A stretch of 63,482 nucleotides of DNA, taken from the NCBI GenBank assembly GCA_945862385.1, contig CAMAXV010000015.1, positions 1-63,482 of the forward strand. Direction: 5' to 3'. The translations under genes and the position numbers were made by a program. The notes under the pieces were generated by a model. The model did not search any database. It had not been told where the DNA came from and worked only from the letters and a program-made list of their open reading frames with translations. This document shows, in pieces, positions 1-9,442 of the stretch (within the stretch, counting starts at the first letter, position 1; each line of letters starts with the position of its first letter). This DNA is from Chitinophaga pinensis. GTDB lineage: Bacteria > Bacteroidota > Bacteroidia > Chitinophagales > Chitinophagaceae.

Positions 1-675
1 ACCGGTATTGCCCGACAACTGCAATTGTGTAGCATTAACATCTGCACACACTGTGGAACCTCCAGAAACAATTCCTGCAACAGATACCTGATCCACTACA
101 ACGGAATCCATATTCGAAATCACTGATGTACATACCCCATTGGTCACAACAGCCTGGTAATACGTCGTATTGGTCAGATTACTAATCGTTAATGTTGCTG
201 CAATTGAATCTGTAATTGTAGTGAAGTTAATACCGTCTGAGGACAACTGCCATTGAATCACACCGGTATTGCCCGACAACTGTAATTGTGTAGAATTAGC
301 ATCCGCACACACTGTGGCTCCTCCAGATACATTACCTGCAACAGATACCTGATCCACTGTTATGGAATCAACAGTTGATATTGTATTTGTCGGACATCCA
401 ACTTCAGTTATGACTGCCCTGTAATATGTTTTAACTGAAATATTCTCAATTGTCAGTGTGGCGTCAATTGAATTAATTATTGGATTAAAATCTATATTGT
501 TCAATGATGACTCCCATTGAATTGTTCCTGTTATAGGTGTAACTGTTAACTGAGTAAAATTTATATCAGTACAAACTACTTTTCCACCGCTAACAACAGG
601 AGGTTGAAGAGCACATTGAGCCTGAATGAGCTGATTAAATAAAAAAGAAAATATAATGAGAAAAAGAAAACGCAT
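1..675 (-). CDS. Secreted protein with tandem Ig-like repeats (3' part outside window)
   Basis: The reading frame is open from an ATG at 675 down to the window edge (225 codons, no stop), so only the N-terminal part is present. It begins with a signal peptide (MRFLFLIIFSFLFNQLIQAQ). Near-identical units of about 87 residues follow, each with a VC(A/T)D start, a TGxIQWxxS core, a YY(Q/R)AVxT strand and a VDQVSVAG linker. The DNA repeats with a period of 261 bp (units starting at 1 and 262) and 264 bp to the more diverged third. Such Cys-containing Ig-like repeats are typical of large Bacteroidota surface adhesins exported by type IX secretion. The C-terminal sorting domain that would prove this lies outside the window. 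The gene follows a PorP/SprF gene by 21 bp on the same strand, so the two are probably co-transcribed. Confidence 0.75.
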   Translation of the reverse strand, partial: MRFLFLIIFSFLFNQLIQAQCALQPPVVSGGKVVCTDINFTQLTVTPITGTIQWESSLNNIDFNPIINSIDATLTIENISVKTYYRAVITEVGCPTNTISTVDSITVDQVSVAGNVSGGATVCADANSTQLQLSGNTGVIQWQLSSDGINFTTITDSIAATLTISNLTNTTYYQAVVTNGVCTSVISNMDSVVVDQVSVAGIVSGGSTVCADVNATQLQLSGNTG

Positions 676-696
676 AATTGGAGGAATCTATAGTTT

Positions 697-1719
697 TTAA
701 TACCAGGGTACAAATCGTTTGTAATCACTGTTGTCTTTGAAACTGTAAATCAGCGATACTTCAAAACTTCTGTTCTGTGTTTTTGCCAACGACAATCCTG
801 AAGTCACAACATCGTAACTCAAGCCGAGCTGCATGTTATTATAGGTTAAGCCAAAATAGGGTATAACAGATTCCTTGTTTCTGTACCACCCACCCACATA
901 CACGGCCACATTGTTTATTACACTGTTGAGGTACTGTCCGAATGCCATTCCCATTGTCATTTCCCGCGAGCCACCCTGCATCATATAAATGGCTGAGCCC
1001 ATTAAAACACCAGATTCACCAATGTACCTTGTTGCACCCGCATGCATGGTCAGACGCATGGGAATATCATTTGCTTCAATATTGAGAAAACTTTCTTTGG
1101 GCGTAGTTAGATGGTAAATGGATGTACCAACGTAGAAAGATCCGTTATCTCCCGAGTTATTAAACATCAAACCGGTGTTCCAGTCAAAATAGCCGATATT
1201 GTTGTTAACGATTATCTCATTGGATGGCATCGACAGGTCAAATCCAAATGAGCTGAACTGATTGGCAAAAGATATATTAACAGGATCAATTCTCTTATTG
1301 GCGTAAGTAGACTGAAATCCTATAGAAAACCTTTTCGACCTTTCTTCATCCAGCCAGAGGTGATATGCCAAAGATGTGCTGATGTAATTACTCTTGAATT
1401 TGCCTCCTAATGCCTTATCATATAAACCCATTACGCCAACAGCAAGTTTATTCCCCTCTCCCATTCTTTTGGAAAGTATTTCAGTATCATATGAAATAGT
1501 ACCAGTTATAAAAGGATCACCAACACCCTGCCATTGGTTCCTGAAATTTGAGGAAATCCGTGCTGTTCCATCAAAATTTCCGGTATTGGCAGGGTTTAAA
1601 GTAAGGGGAGAACTGAAATATTGTGAGAAATGGGGATCCTGCGCCTTTGATAAAAAAGGTGCAGCTAAGAATAAAATTACTATACCAGCAGTTTTCAATC
1701 CAAATGTTATTAGGGCCAA
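697..1719 (-). CDS. PorP/SprF family type IX secretion system membrane protein
   Basis: This 340-residue protein has a signal peptide ending near SKAQD, then the family hallmark DPHFSQYFSSPLTLNPANTG and a run of amphipathic strands expected of an outer-membrane beta barrel. PorP/SprF proteins cooperate with the type IX secretion machinery to export or anchor a partner adhesin, usually encoded next door. Here the partner is probably the repeat protein directly downstream. In the classic sprB-sprF pair the adhesin comes first, so the order is reversed. No ATG precedes the signal peptide: the only start in frame after an upstream stop is TTG at 1719, and the next Met is at residue 86, too late. 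The family is clear; the start codon is an inference. Confidence 0.85.
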   Translation of the reverse strand: MALITFGLKTAGIVILFLAAPFLSKAQDPHFSQYFSSPLTLNPANTGNFDGTARISSNFRNQWQGVGDPFITGTISYDTEILSKRMGEGNKLAVGVMGLYDKALGGKFKSNYISTSLAYHLWLDEERSKRFSIGFQSTYANKRIDPVNISFANQFSSFGFDLSMPSNEIIVNNNIGYFDWNTGLMFNNSGDNGSFYVGTSIYHLTTPKESFLNIEANDIPMRLTMHAGATRYIGESGVLMGSAIYMMQGGSREMTMGMAFGQYLNSVINNVAVYVGGWYRNKESVIPYFGLTYNNMQLGLSYDVVTSGLSLAKTQNRSFEVSLIYSFKDNSDYKRFVPWY

Positions 1720-1913
1720 TGAGGTATTAGACTAACCTGGCTCTCAAGCGATTTGGATTTTGAAGTGGGGTTAAAAAAGGAATTTGGATAAAATCACCGA
1801 TCAGAATATATCGGCGGAAAGAGTTGGCAAAATAAAGATTTTTTTAAACTTAATTGAGGTTTTTTAAAAAATAAGTGCATAATCGCTATTATTGACATAG
1901 AAATCAATGATTT

Positions 1914-4900
1914 ATGAAACTCAGATTATTCCATATTCTTTTAGCATTAATTTCCACTGTAACTGCTCAGGAAAAAATATATACTACTGATCAGGCTCAC
2001 GCCCACAATGATTACGAACAAAAACAACCTTTTCAGCTGGCCTATCAGGAAAGGTTTGGTTCCATGGAAGCAGACATTCATCTCGTAAACGGTAAATTAT
2101 ACGTTTCTCATGATGCAAAGGATATTCAGGAAACAAAAACAATCCAGCACCTGTATCTGGATCCGATAGCTGCTCAAATCGGTAACATAAAAAACCTTCA
2201 ATTGCTGATAGATATCAAAACTGATGCCATATCTACGCTGGATGAATTGATTAAACAATTGTACAAGTATCCCACCATTATCAATTCAAAAAAAATCAGA
2301 CTGGTCATTTCCGGTAACAGACCCCCTGCTGAATCATGGATAAATTATCCGGAGTTTATTTTTTTTGATGGCCGGCTGGGTATCACTTATTCCAACGAAC
2401 AACTCAAAAAAATTGGATTAATCAGCGAGAGTTACCTCAAATTTATTAGTGATAAAAAATACTGGCCATTACAACCTGCAGATAAAGAAAAGATAAAACA
2501 GGCAATCAAAAGCGGTCATGATCTCGGGAAACCTGTGAGATTATGGGCACATCCAGATTTTCCGGAGGCATGGGAAGAGATGATTTCTTTAGAATTGGAT
2601 TATATCAACACAGATAAAATCAATGAACTTGCTGATTTCCTTACTGAACGGAATAAAAATGTAAGACTTCTTCCTTACAACAGAATTATAAGTTCCGCAG
2701 GAGAAGTAATCCGTTATGGCAAACCTGAATTGGAAAATCATGCACTTGACGTTACCCAAATTGCATCAACCGAATTGATTGCTGTAATGGAACGTTATGG
2801 CATTTTCATTATTGATCCAACATCCAAAAAAGTTATTGATAACCTGAGGTTCACTGAAATACCCAGATATGCAAAATTTCTGAGTACTTATTCTGGAATC
2901 AAATCATTTGTCCACCAAGACAAAATTTACATTGTCTGGAGTGTGGCAGAAAAAGATGGACAAAAATCAGCACTGATGGTTGCAGAATGGAAAAATGGAC
3001 TAATCAACCTGCAAGAAATACAAATACCTGCCATAACACCTGCCCCAAATGCAATCCCTAATGATATTGTTATATCACAACTTAATGGCAAAACATCCTT
3101 GTATGTAGCCCTAAACGGAAATAATACCTTGCTGAAACTGGACTGGCAATCAAAAAATACTGAATGGACAAAGAAAACTGGTGTAGCACCCTATGGCGTA
3201 TGTCTTGCCAATGGTAAGATTTTTGTAACAAACTGGGCAGGTGAACAAGCTACAGACAGCACAAGGGAAAGAGCCGGAGTGCCCTGGGGACTTGCTTATA
3301 CCAACCCAAAAACTGGGGCAACTTCAACTGGATCGGTTTCTGTATTTAATGAAAGTGATGGTAGTTATATACGCGATATCAGGGTTGGGTTACACCCCAA
3401 TGCCATTATCAGTTCTAAAAATGGGAATTTCATTTATGTAGCTAATGGTTCAAGTGATGAAGTCTCTGTTATCGATACCAAATCATTAAAGGTGACTGAA
3501 AATATACCAGTAGGCATGTTTGGTGGAAAAGACAAACTCCAGGGTAGTACTCCCAATGGCTTGGCCCTCAGTAAAAATAATGATGTCCTGTATGTTGCCA
3601 ATGGACTTGATAATGCCGTAGCATGGATTACCCTTGGCAGAAATTCGGGAGGTAGCATAAAAGGAATATCACGTGTAAAGGGACTAATACCTACAGAAGC
3701 ATATCCAGCCGGATTAGTTGAATGGAATCAAAAACTGATAGTAGCCAACCTGGAATCTGAAGGGGCAAATGTCATTGACAAAAAAAAGAATGCCCGATCC
3801 ATCCATCATGAATTGGCATCAGTAAGCATCATTGACATACCAGATACAGAAAAATTGAATGAGTACACAACAAAAGTGGCACAATATAATCTGGTTAGCA
3901 GAGTAGATCTTCTGGCACTTCAACCCCGAAAAGATGTTAAAGCCGTGCCAGTTCCCGAAAGATTGGGCGAGCCATCCGTATTCAAACATGTTGTATATAT
4001 TATCAAAGAAAATAAAACCTATGACCAGGTATTGGGTGATTTAGAATTTGGTAATGGTGACAGCTCATTGTGTGTCTTCGGTGAGCGGATAACACCTAAT
4101 ACACATGCCCTTGCCAGACAATTCGGTGCCATGGATAACTACCATGCATCAGGCAAATCTTCAGCAGAAGGACATCAGTGGACTGATGCCGGTATGGTAT
4201 CAGATTATGTAGAGAAAAATGTAAGAGCCTGGTTCAGGAGTTACCCCCACCGGCAGGCTGATGCTATGGTTTACAATAAAAGTGGATTCATATGGAATCA
4301 TGCATTGGATCATGGGAAAACTGTTCGGGTTTTCGGGGAGGCTTGTGAAACAGTTTACGACAATAAATTAAAATGGCTTGACCTGTATAATCGATACTTA
4401 AATGGTCAGGCTCCAGACTGGCACAATGAAAGTACCATTGCAAGATTGAGACCTATCATTTCTACTGATTTTCCAGACTGTGACAACATGGTTTTCAGCG
4501 ACCAGCAACGGGCAGATTTGTTTATCAAAGAATGGAAACAATTTGAAAAAAACAACAATTTGCCAAACCTGATGGTCCTTTCATTACCCAATGATCACAC
4601 TGCTGGAACATCCCCAGACTTTCCAACTCCTGATGCCATGGTTGCTGATAATGATCTTGCGTTAGGACGAATTGTTGATATGATTTCAAAAAGCAAGTAT
4701 TGGGATTCTACAGTCATTTTTATCACACAAGATGATTCACAAAGTGGATGGGACCATATTTCTGCATACAGAACTGTGGGATTAGTTGTTAGTCCTTATA
4801 GCAACGGCAAATTAACCCGTTCTCACTTTAATCAGGTTTCAATGCTACGTACCATTGAACAAATACTTGGCATACCACCCATGAATCTGATGGACGCCAC

Positions 4901-5147
4901 ATCGAGACTGATGACTGACTGTTTCCAGCAGACTATGAATAAAAAGCAATTCAACTTTTTAAAGAACAACATCCCACTTGATAAAATGAATAAGCCACTC
5001 AATACGCTATCAGGAAAAGCCAAAAAATTTGCAGAAATCTCTCAACATGAAATTTTCAGAGAGGTTGATGGTGGAGAGGATGACAAAATGAACAAGGTTA
5101 TCTGGTTCTACACAAAAGGAGAATTGTCCTATCCTTCCAGGCAATAA
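1914..5147 (+). CDS. Secreted fusion: PLC/GDPD-like domain, YVTN beta-propeller, alkaline-phosphatase-like phosphoesterase
   Basis: This 1077-residue protein has a Sec signal peptide (MKLRLFHILLALISTVTAQ) and three parts. Residues about 25-255 resemble PLC-like/glycerophosphodiester phosphodiesterase TIM barrels, with HAHNDYEQ near residue 29, then MEADIH and VSHD. Residues about 260-680 form a YncE-like propeller with YVANGSSDEVSVID and YVANGLDNAVAW blades. Residues about 690-1050 are a PF04185-type phosphoesterase, with IIKENKTYDQVLGD, then GHQWTDAG and TQDDSQSGWDH, which supply metal ligands and the active site. Propeller-phosphoesterase fusions are common in Bacteroidota; the extra N-terminal phosphodiesterase is less usual. 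It probably acts in the periplasm or at the surface on phosphate esters such as lipid head groups, but the substrate is unknown. The gene stands alone and converges with the receiver gene at 5194. Confidence 0.8.
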   Translation: MKLRLFHILLALISTVTAQEKIYTTDQAHAHNDYEQKQPFQLAYQERFGSMEADIHLVNGKLYVSHDAKDIQETKTIQHLYLDPIAAQIGNIKNLQLLIDIKTDAISTLDELIKQLYKYPTIINSKKIRLVISGNRPPAESWINYPEFIFFDGRLGITYSNEQLKKIGLISESYLKFISDKKYWPLQPADKEKIKQAIKSGHDLGKPVRLWAHPDFPEAWEEMISLELDYINTDKINELADFLTERNKNVRLLPYNRIISSAGEVIRYGKPELENHALDVTQIASTELIAVMERYGIFIIDPTSKKVIDNLRFTEIPRYAKFLSTYSGIKSFVHQDKIYIVWSVAEKDGQKSALMVAEWKNGLINLQEIQIPAITPAPNAIPNDIVISQLNGKTSLYVALNGNNTLLKLDWQSKNTEWTKKTGVAPYGVCLANGKIFVTNWAGEQATDSTRERAGVPWGLAYTNPKTGATSTGSVSVFNESDGSYIRDIRVGLHPNAIISSKNGNFIYVANGSSDEVSVIDTKSLKVTENIPVGMFGGKDKLQGSTPNGLALSKNNDVLYVANGLDNAVAWITLGRNSGGSIKGISRVKGLIPTEAYPAGLVEWNQKLIVANLESEGANVIDKKKNARSIHHELASVSIIDIPDTEKLNEYTTKVAQYNLVSRVDLLALQPRKDVKAVPVPERLGEPSVFKHVVYIIKENKTYDQVLGDLEFGNGDSSLCVFGERITPNTHALARQFGAMDNYHASGKSSAEGHQWTDAGMVSDYVEKNVRAWFRSYPHRQADAMVYNKSGFIWNHALDHGKTVRVFGEACETVYDNKLKWLDLYNRYLNGQAPDWHNESTIARLRPIISTDFPDCDNMVFSDQQRADLFIKEWKQFEKNNNLPNLMVLSLPNDHTAGTSPDFPTPDAMVADNDLALGRIVDMISKSKYWDSTVIFITQDDSQSGWDHISAYRTVGLVVSPYSNGKLTRSHFNQVSMLRTIEQILGIPPMNLMDATSRLMTDCFQQTMNKKQFNFLKNNIPLDKMNKPLNTLSGKAKKFAEISQHEIFREVDGGEDDKMNKVIWFYTKGELSYPSRQ

Positions 5148-5155
5148 TTGTAGTA

Positions 5156-5176
5156 ATCATCTAAAAAATAGATGAT
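5156..5176. terminator. Possible bidirectional terminator hairpin
   Basis: An 8-bp perfect stem (ATCATCTA / TAGATGAT) with an AAAAA loop lies between the convergent stops of the phosphoesterase and the receiver gene. No clear T-run follows it, so it is only a candidate. Confidence 0.35.
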
Positions 5177-5193
5177 GTTTCATATAACTAAAA

Positions 5194-5592
5194 CTAATTG
5201 ACTTCATTTTTGTGAAATATATCTTTAATAGTCTGGATATCCAGTGGTTTGCTTAAAAAGCCTTTTACCATAGGAAACTGCTGAGAACGGATGATATCCT
5301 TTTGGTCGAGAGACGAAGAAAGCATGAAAACACGGATATATTTTAAAGGTTCTTTTGGAAGATTAATCAACTCATCGAGGAATTGAAAACCATCCATTTC
5401 CGGCATTCTGATATCCAGAAATATAAAGTCTGGCAGATAACCTTCATTGGCAATATGTAATTTGATTTCCTCCAATGCTGTTCTTGCAGAAATAAAAACC
5501 CTAACCTCACCCTGCCAGCCCGACCTGCTGATAATCTTAGAGCTTATTAAATTAAATATGGGTTCATCGTCTATCAGATAACAATACTGCAT
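5194..5592 (-). CDS. Single-domain response regulator (receiver only)
   Basis: The 132-residue protein is a stand-alone CheY-like receiver. The acidic pair D8-D9, the phospho-acceptor D60 within FIFLDIRMPEMDG, the Ser/Thr position near S92 and K115 in SKPL are all present. There is no DNA-binding or enzymatic output domain. It must therefore act by protein contact, as a phosphorelay intermediate or as a phosphate sink. Its ATG at 5592 lies 5 bp after the stop of the upstream histidine kinase on the same strand, so the two are almost certainly cognate partners in one operon with the FIST gene. Confidence 0.9.
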   Translation of the reverse strand: MQYCYLIDDEPIFNLISSKIISRSGWQGEVRVFISARTALEEIKLHIANEGYLPDFIFLDIRMPEMDGFQFLDELINLPKEPLKYIRVFMLSSSLDQKDIIRSQQFPMVKGFLSKPLDIQTIKDIFHKNEVN

Positions 5593-5597
5593 CGTTC

Positions 5598-7427
5598 TCA
5601 GTTTAAAAAAATTACCGGCAAAGAAATTTTTGCTATTGTGCCCTGCCCATGCACAGAATCAAGCTTTATGTCACCATTCAATTTTATCATAATTTCCCTT
5701 GAAATATACAGACCAAGACCTGTTCCAGTCGTTTTTTCCGAAGCCCGGAAAAACATTTCAAATACTTTTTCAAGATTACAGGCCTCAATACCGATTCCGT
5801 TGTCTGAAATTTCAACAAGCAGATTATGTTCTTTTCTAAGCACATTTACCTTAACATAAGAAAATGGCTTGGTTTCATCGGCATATTTCACTGCATTTCC
5901 TATCAAATTCTTAATAACCGTATTTAATCGGTTGCGGTCTGTTTCAAATTTTATTCCGTCCTGAATAATTAATTCAAGCTTAACAGGGTGTTTTGAATAA
6001 TATCGAACATCTTCATATGCATTCCTTATTATTTGATCGAGCTCAACCAACTCCGGATGAACCTGCAATCTGGCATTTCTGGAATAATCCAGTATTTCAA
6101 TAATCGTATTGTCCATTCTGTCAATAGAAGACCCGATCAGTTTAAAGAAATCTTCATTCTCACTCATGTCTCCCTGATACAAATCAATGAGATTTACTAG
6201 CCCTTTCACGGCAAGGAGAGGTGTTCGCAGATCATGAGACACGCTGTATACAAAATTATCCAGCTCTCCATTTATTTTTGAAAGTTCATCATTCTTGGAA
6301 ATCAGTGAATTTCTAACAATCTGTCTTTTTTCTTCTACACTGATTGCTGAACCGATAATACCGATGATTTGCAAATCCTCCTGAGTAACCTTTAGATTGC
6401 TTGAAAAGCAAAATCCCAGCATACCAGTAAGCTGTCCATCGTTTCTGATCAAATGAGAGACTGCCAGTGAGTCGCTATCTTCATCCCTTTTATTGATTAA
6501 ATAACGGGAATACCTGTGATTATTGGATACAACTGTTTCCTGTTCAGAAAAGGATAAAAATCTGTAATAAAGATCGAGATCACCATCTTCAGTAAATGCC
6601 TTACCATCAATATTGTCTGATCTGAAAAAGACTACTGGTTCATCCCTCCCTGTATGTTTGTAGAATACAAGGTCTGCCGCAAGCATATCAAATGCCAACG
6701 CTGTAATATTGCTTATATTTTCAAGTGGAACAGATCCAAAACCAAGGAAGGTATTGGCCAAGGCTGTCAACCTGCTCTCAGATTTTTCAATTCTGAAAGT
6801 TTTTTGGTGGCTGCTGAAATGGGAGACGACCTGCTTGGAAAACAGTTCGAATGCATTTACCCGCTGGGGTTCAATAGCCCTGTAATTTAAGGCCCCTTTT
6901 TCCAAGATGCCACCAGCAACATAAATTCCAGCATTATCCTCACTGTTAACAGCATGAGCAACTATAAATTGATGGAAGGGAATAAGGGAATGCATTTCCG
7001 GCCAGTCACCTTTATTCAATTGAATAACTTTTCTTTCAGGCTGCGTTTCAAATCTTTCTTCAAAAGCTGCTACAAGACATTGATGTGCAAGTTGAGGTAT
7101 AGTTATGCCTTCCGTGACAAATAACATGGTTTCATCCTGACCTTTCTGATATTGAATAGCAATACCAAACTCAAATTCAAAAATATCGAGGACGGACTCA
7201 GCTACCAACTGAAAAAATGCATTAGACTCATTAACCCGGAAAGCACGCTCATTGAAGGCATTCATTTGTTTATGAATCACAACTTCTGCATCGAGCCGGT
7301 CACGAATATTAATCAGTTGTTGTTCTACTGAAGCGAATTTACCAACACGCATTTGTAATTCCCTTGCGTATTCAAGCAACTGTTCTTTTGTAAGTTGACT
7401 TAGTTCAGTATGTGCATATTTATTCAA
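5598..7427 (-). CDS. Sensor histidine kinase, cytoplasmic, GAF-like input
   Basis: This 609-residue protein lacks membrane segments. It has an N-terminal coiled coil (residues about 10-60) and two regions that look like GAF folds (about 65-200 and 215-370). A HisKA domain carries the phospho-acceptor H398 in YSVSHDLRTPLLAVKG, and a HATPase domain carries N507/N511, DNGIG at 542-546 and GTGLGLY at 568-574. All catalytic boxes look intact. It would autophosphorylate and pass phosphate to the receiver encoded 5 bp downstream. The FIST sensor gene ends 8 bp upstream, which suggests that FIST supplies the signal. The start is TTG at 7427, and the next Met is residue 27; the TTG keeps the whole coiled coil. 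Confidence 0.9.
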   Translation of the reverse strand: MNKYAHTELSQLTKEQLLEYARELQMRVGKFASVEQQLINIRDRLDAEVVIHKQMNAFNERAFRVNESNAFFQLVAESVLDIFEFEFGIAIQYQKGQDETMLFVTEGITIPQLAHQCLVAAFEERFETQPERKVIQLNKGDWPEMHSLIPFHQFIVAHAVNSEDNAGIYVAGGILEKGALNYRAIEPQRVNAFELFSKQVVSHFSSHQKTFRIEKSESRLTALANTFLGFGSVPLENISNITALAFDMLAADLVFYKHTGRDEPVVFFRSDNIDGKAFTEDGDLDLYYRFLSFSEQETVVSNNHRYSRYLINKRDEDSDSLAVSHLIRNDGQLTGMLGFCFSSNLKVTQEDLQIIGIIGSAISVEEKRQIVRNSLISKNDELSKINGELDNFVYSVSHDLRTPLLAVKGLVNLIDLYQGDMSENEDFFKLIGSSIDRMDNTIIEILDYSRNARLQVHPELVELDQIIRNAYEDVRYYSKHPVKLELIIQDGIKFETDRNRLNTVIKNLIGNAVKYADETKPFSYVKVNVLRKEHNLLVEISDNGIGIEACNLEKVFEMFFRASEKTTGTGLGLYISREIMIKLNGDIKLDSVHGQGTIAKISLPVIFLN

Positions 7428-7435
7428 CGCAAAAA

Positions 7436-8623
7436 TTATTTCCTGTAAATGGCATATAAGGCAGTAGTGTAGTTATGATAGGTATTTTCGCCACCTAAAC
7501 GTGCAAATTCACCAAAACCATACATACCAAGCCAGGGCGGACACTGTCCTGAATTGTAAAATGGGAACTGCATACTGTTAACCAGCTCTTCCTTTAAAAT
7601 CCGATTGAAAAGAAAGCGCCCCCTGGCCAGACAATCTGCATGAAAAACAGCTACAGGTTTTTTTTCTCCTGCACGGGAATTCATGCGCGCAACCATACGG
7701 GACATCTCTGAAAATATCCTGTCTTCATCTCTTTGTGTTAACCAGAGTCTTGTTCCTTCCTTAATATCAGTTGCATAATACATGGCATCACCTTCATGAC
7801 TGGTCACAACACGAAGTATATGATTATTACCGTATTCAAGAGCCAGCTGCTGAGGAAGTTCCTCTGCAAGAGCTCCAATAGGAATTGTTTCTCCGCAGGT
7901 ATCCGTCGGCAACAATCCCAATCTGGAAGTATATTCCCCCCAAGCCGGCTTCCCATTCAGTTCTTCAATCTTATTGCCATCAGACTTAGTAACGATCAAA
8001 GGTTCGCCAAATGCCACAAAACCATGCGTGGCGGCTGTTTCAACATAAAGATCAGGATCTGAAAATCCTATCATATAAGCTCCGTGTTCAAAAACCTTAC
8101 CATCAACTGCCTGATAACTCACAACTCCCTTCATATTATCGGAAGACGTTGCCCCAAAAATGGTAATTTTTGATCCAAATACAGTTTGAATTGCCTGAAT
8201 ACAGGCATCATTGTTCATATCTATTCCTGATGCCATGAAATAAATCATATTGACACCCGGTGTTGATGCTTTAAGCTCTTCAGCCATTTGATAAACCTTT
8301 TCATAGGCATTGTAGCCAAATACCTCATTGGCATAACTGATGCCAAATTCCCTCCCCTCAACGGCCATCAATGCCATGTCTTTCATCGATTCACTAACGC
8401 CTTCCCTACCCACAACACCACAACAGGATGCAGCAAGTACGCTGGCACCAGGAGCAAGTTTTGCAGCTTCATCGATCAATTCTTCAAAGGAATGACCTAT
8501 TGATGCATGAAAAATCAACAGATCACAGGAAGAAAAATGATCTCCCAAAGCAATTTCCATGCATTCTGCCACACCACGCCTGGTGTTAACCATCCGAGTA
8601 CTGCCAGAGTAAAAATGTAACAT
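7436..8623 (-). CDS. FIST N/C domain sensory protein
   Basis: The 395-residue protein matches the FIST (F-box and intracellular signal transduction) family. An N-terminal FIST_N domain covers about residues 25-215, with features such as HASIGHSFEEL, ASCCGVVG and FGATSSD. A FIST_C domain follows to about residue 375, with CLARG and GFGEFARLGGENTYHN. FIST domains are thought to bind small ligands such as amino acids, and often occur with two-component or chemotaxis proteins. There is no signal peptide, so it is cytoplasmic. It is the first gene of a tight FIST - kinase - receiver operon, which makes it the likely ligand-sensing subunit. The ligand is unknown. The ATG at 8623 is clear. Confidence 0.85.
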   Translation of the reverse strand: MLHFYSGSTRMVNTRRGVAECMEIALGDHFSSCDLLIFHASIGHSFEELIDEAAKLAPGASVLAASCCGVVGREGVSESMKDMALMAVEGREFGISYANEVFGYNAYEKVYQMAEELKASTPGVNMIYFMASGIDMNNDACIQAIQTVFGSKITIFGATSSDNMKGVVSYQAVDGKVFEHGAYMIGFSDPDLYVETAATHGFVAFGEPLIVTKSDGNKIEELNGKPAWGEYTSRLGLLPTDTCGETIPIGALAEELPQQLALEYGNNHILRVVTSHEGDAMYYATDIKEGTRLWLTQRDEDRIFSEMSRMVARMNSRAGEKKPVAVFHADCLARGRFLFNRILKEELVNSMQFPFYNSGQCPPWLGMYGFGEFARLGGENTYHNYTTALYAIYRK

Positions 8624-8871
8624 AAGTATGGATATTTAGATTTGAAGTAATATAAACATAAAACAACCGGTATACAAGCAGATAAGTTATTAAAACTCAA
8701 TTTTTACTTGCACAAAGAAAATAATAAAGCTAAACGGCAAACATGACTTTTATCAGGTTTACCAATGAGCAACGTCATCTGGAGATAATCATCAAACACA
8801 GTGACTATGGTCATTTCTTGAAACGTAATCATGATGAATATTGCGGTCAGATAAACCATAAATTCAGAATT

Positions 8872-9372
8872 ATGAAAAAAATAATGCTATTGCTGCTCAT
8901 CAGTGCTTCATCATTTACGCAATTAATAGAAGCACAAGACAGAGACTCTGTTATCACATTACCTGAAATCAAAGTCACATCATTAGCTGGTGTTAATGCT
9001 GATGTATCCAATGCTTTCAGAAGATCATTCCCTGATGCCCAGAATCTTAAATGGTATCAGTATGACAGGGATTATATCGCTAAATTCATTTTGAAAGACA
9101 TGGACCATAACACGCTATTCAGAAAAAGCGGTATGATCGTATACGACATCAGTTATGGCTATGAAAAACATGTACCGGAATCTGTAAGATCTGTTGTAAA
9201 CAGGGCATATGATAACTATAAAATCATCAGGGGTATACACATAACTGCACAAGGAAGAGATATCTGGATGGTAAAATTGGAAGGCATGAAAAAATACCTC
9301 ACTGTTCGGGTTGAAGAGGGAGAATTGGATGAAGTTGAATCATTTTATAAAGCTGAGACGCTTGATGAATAA
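8872..9372 (+). CDS. PepSY-like periplasmic protein
   Basis: From the ATG at 8872 the product is 166 residues, with a clean signal peptide (MKKIMLLLLISASSF...EAQD). The longer frame from 8743 would bury this signal peptide 43 residues inside the protein, so the internal start is preferred. The mature part has the PepSY-like (beta-lactamase-inhibitor-like) pattern common in Bacteroidota: AFRRSFPDAQNLKWYQYD, then repeated alternating strands and VPESVRSVVNRAYDNYKI, ending in YLTVRVEEGELDEVESF. Such proteins are small periplasmic proteins of unclear role. It is transcribed away from the FIST operon and towards the amine operon, but the gap and different theme argue against shared function. Confidence 0.7.
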   Translation: MKKIMLLLLISASSFTQLIEAQDRDSVITLPEIKVTSLAGVNADVSNAFRRSFPDAQNLKWYQYDRDYIAKFILKDMDHNTLFRKSGMIVYDISYGYEKHVPESVRSVVNRAYDNYKIIRGIHITAQGRDIWMVKLEGMKKYLTVRVEEGELDEVESFYKAETLDE

Positions 9373-9442
9373 TTTCAGTCATCCATATTTTTATAGTTGA
9401 TGGAAAACAACCTAACTTCCAACTTCAATTCCATCAACAAAT

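Noticed and set aside
1-522. The 261-bp repeats as a CRISPR-like array
   Set aside because: Units are adjacent without spacers and encode protein domains in frame.
1394-1735. Plus-strand ORF opposite the PorP gene, and many other antisense ORFs
   Set aside because: They are shadows of the real genes, with no recognisable domains or starts.
8743-8871. Long start of the PepSY-like gene
   Set aside because: It would place a perfect signal peptide 43 residues inside the protein.
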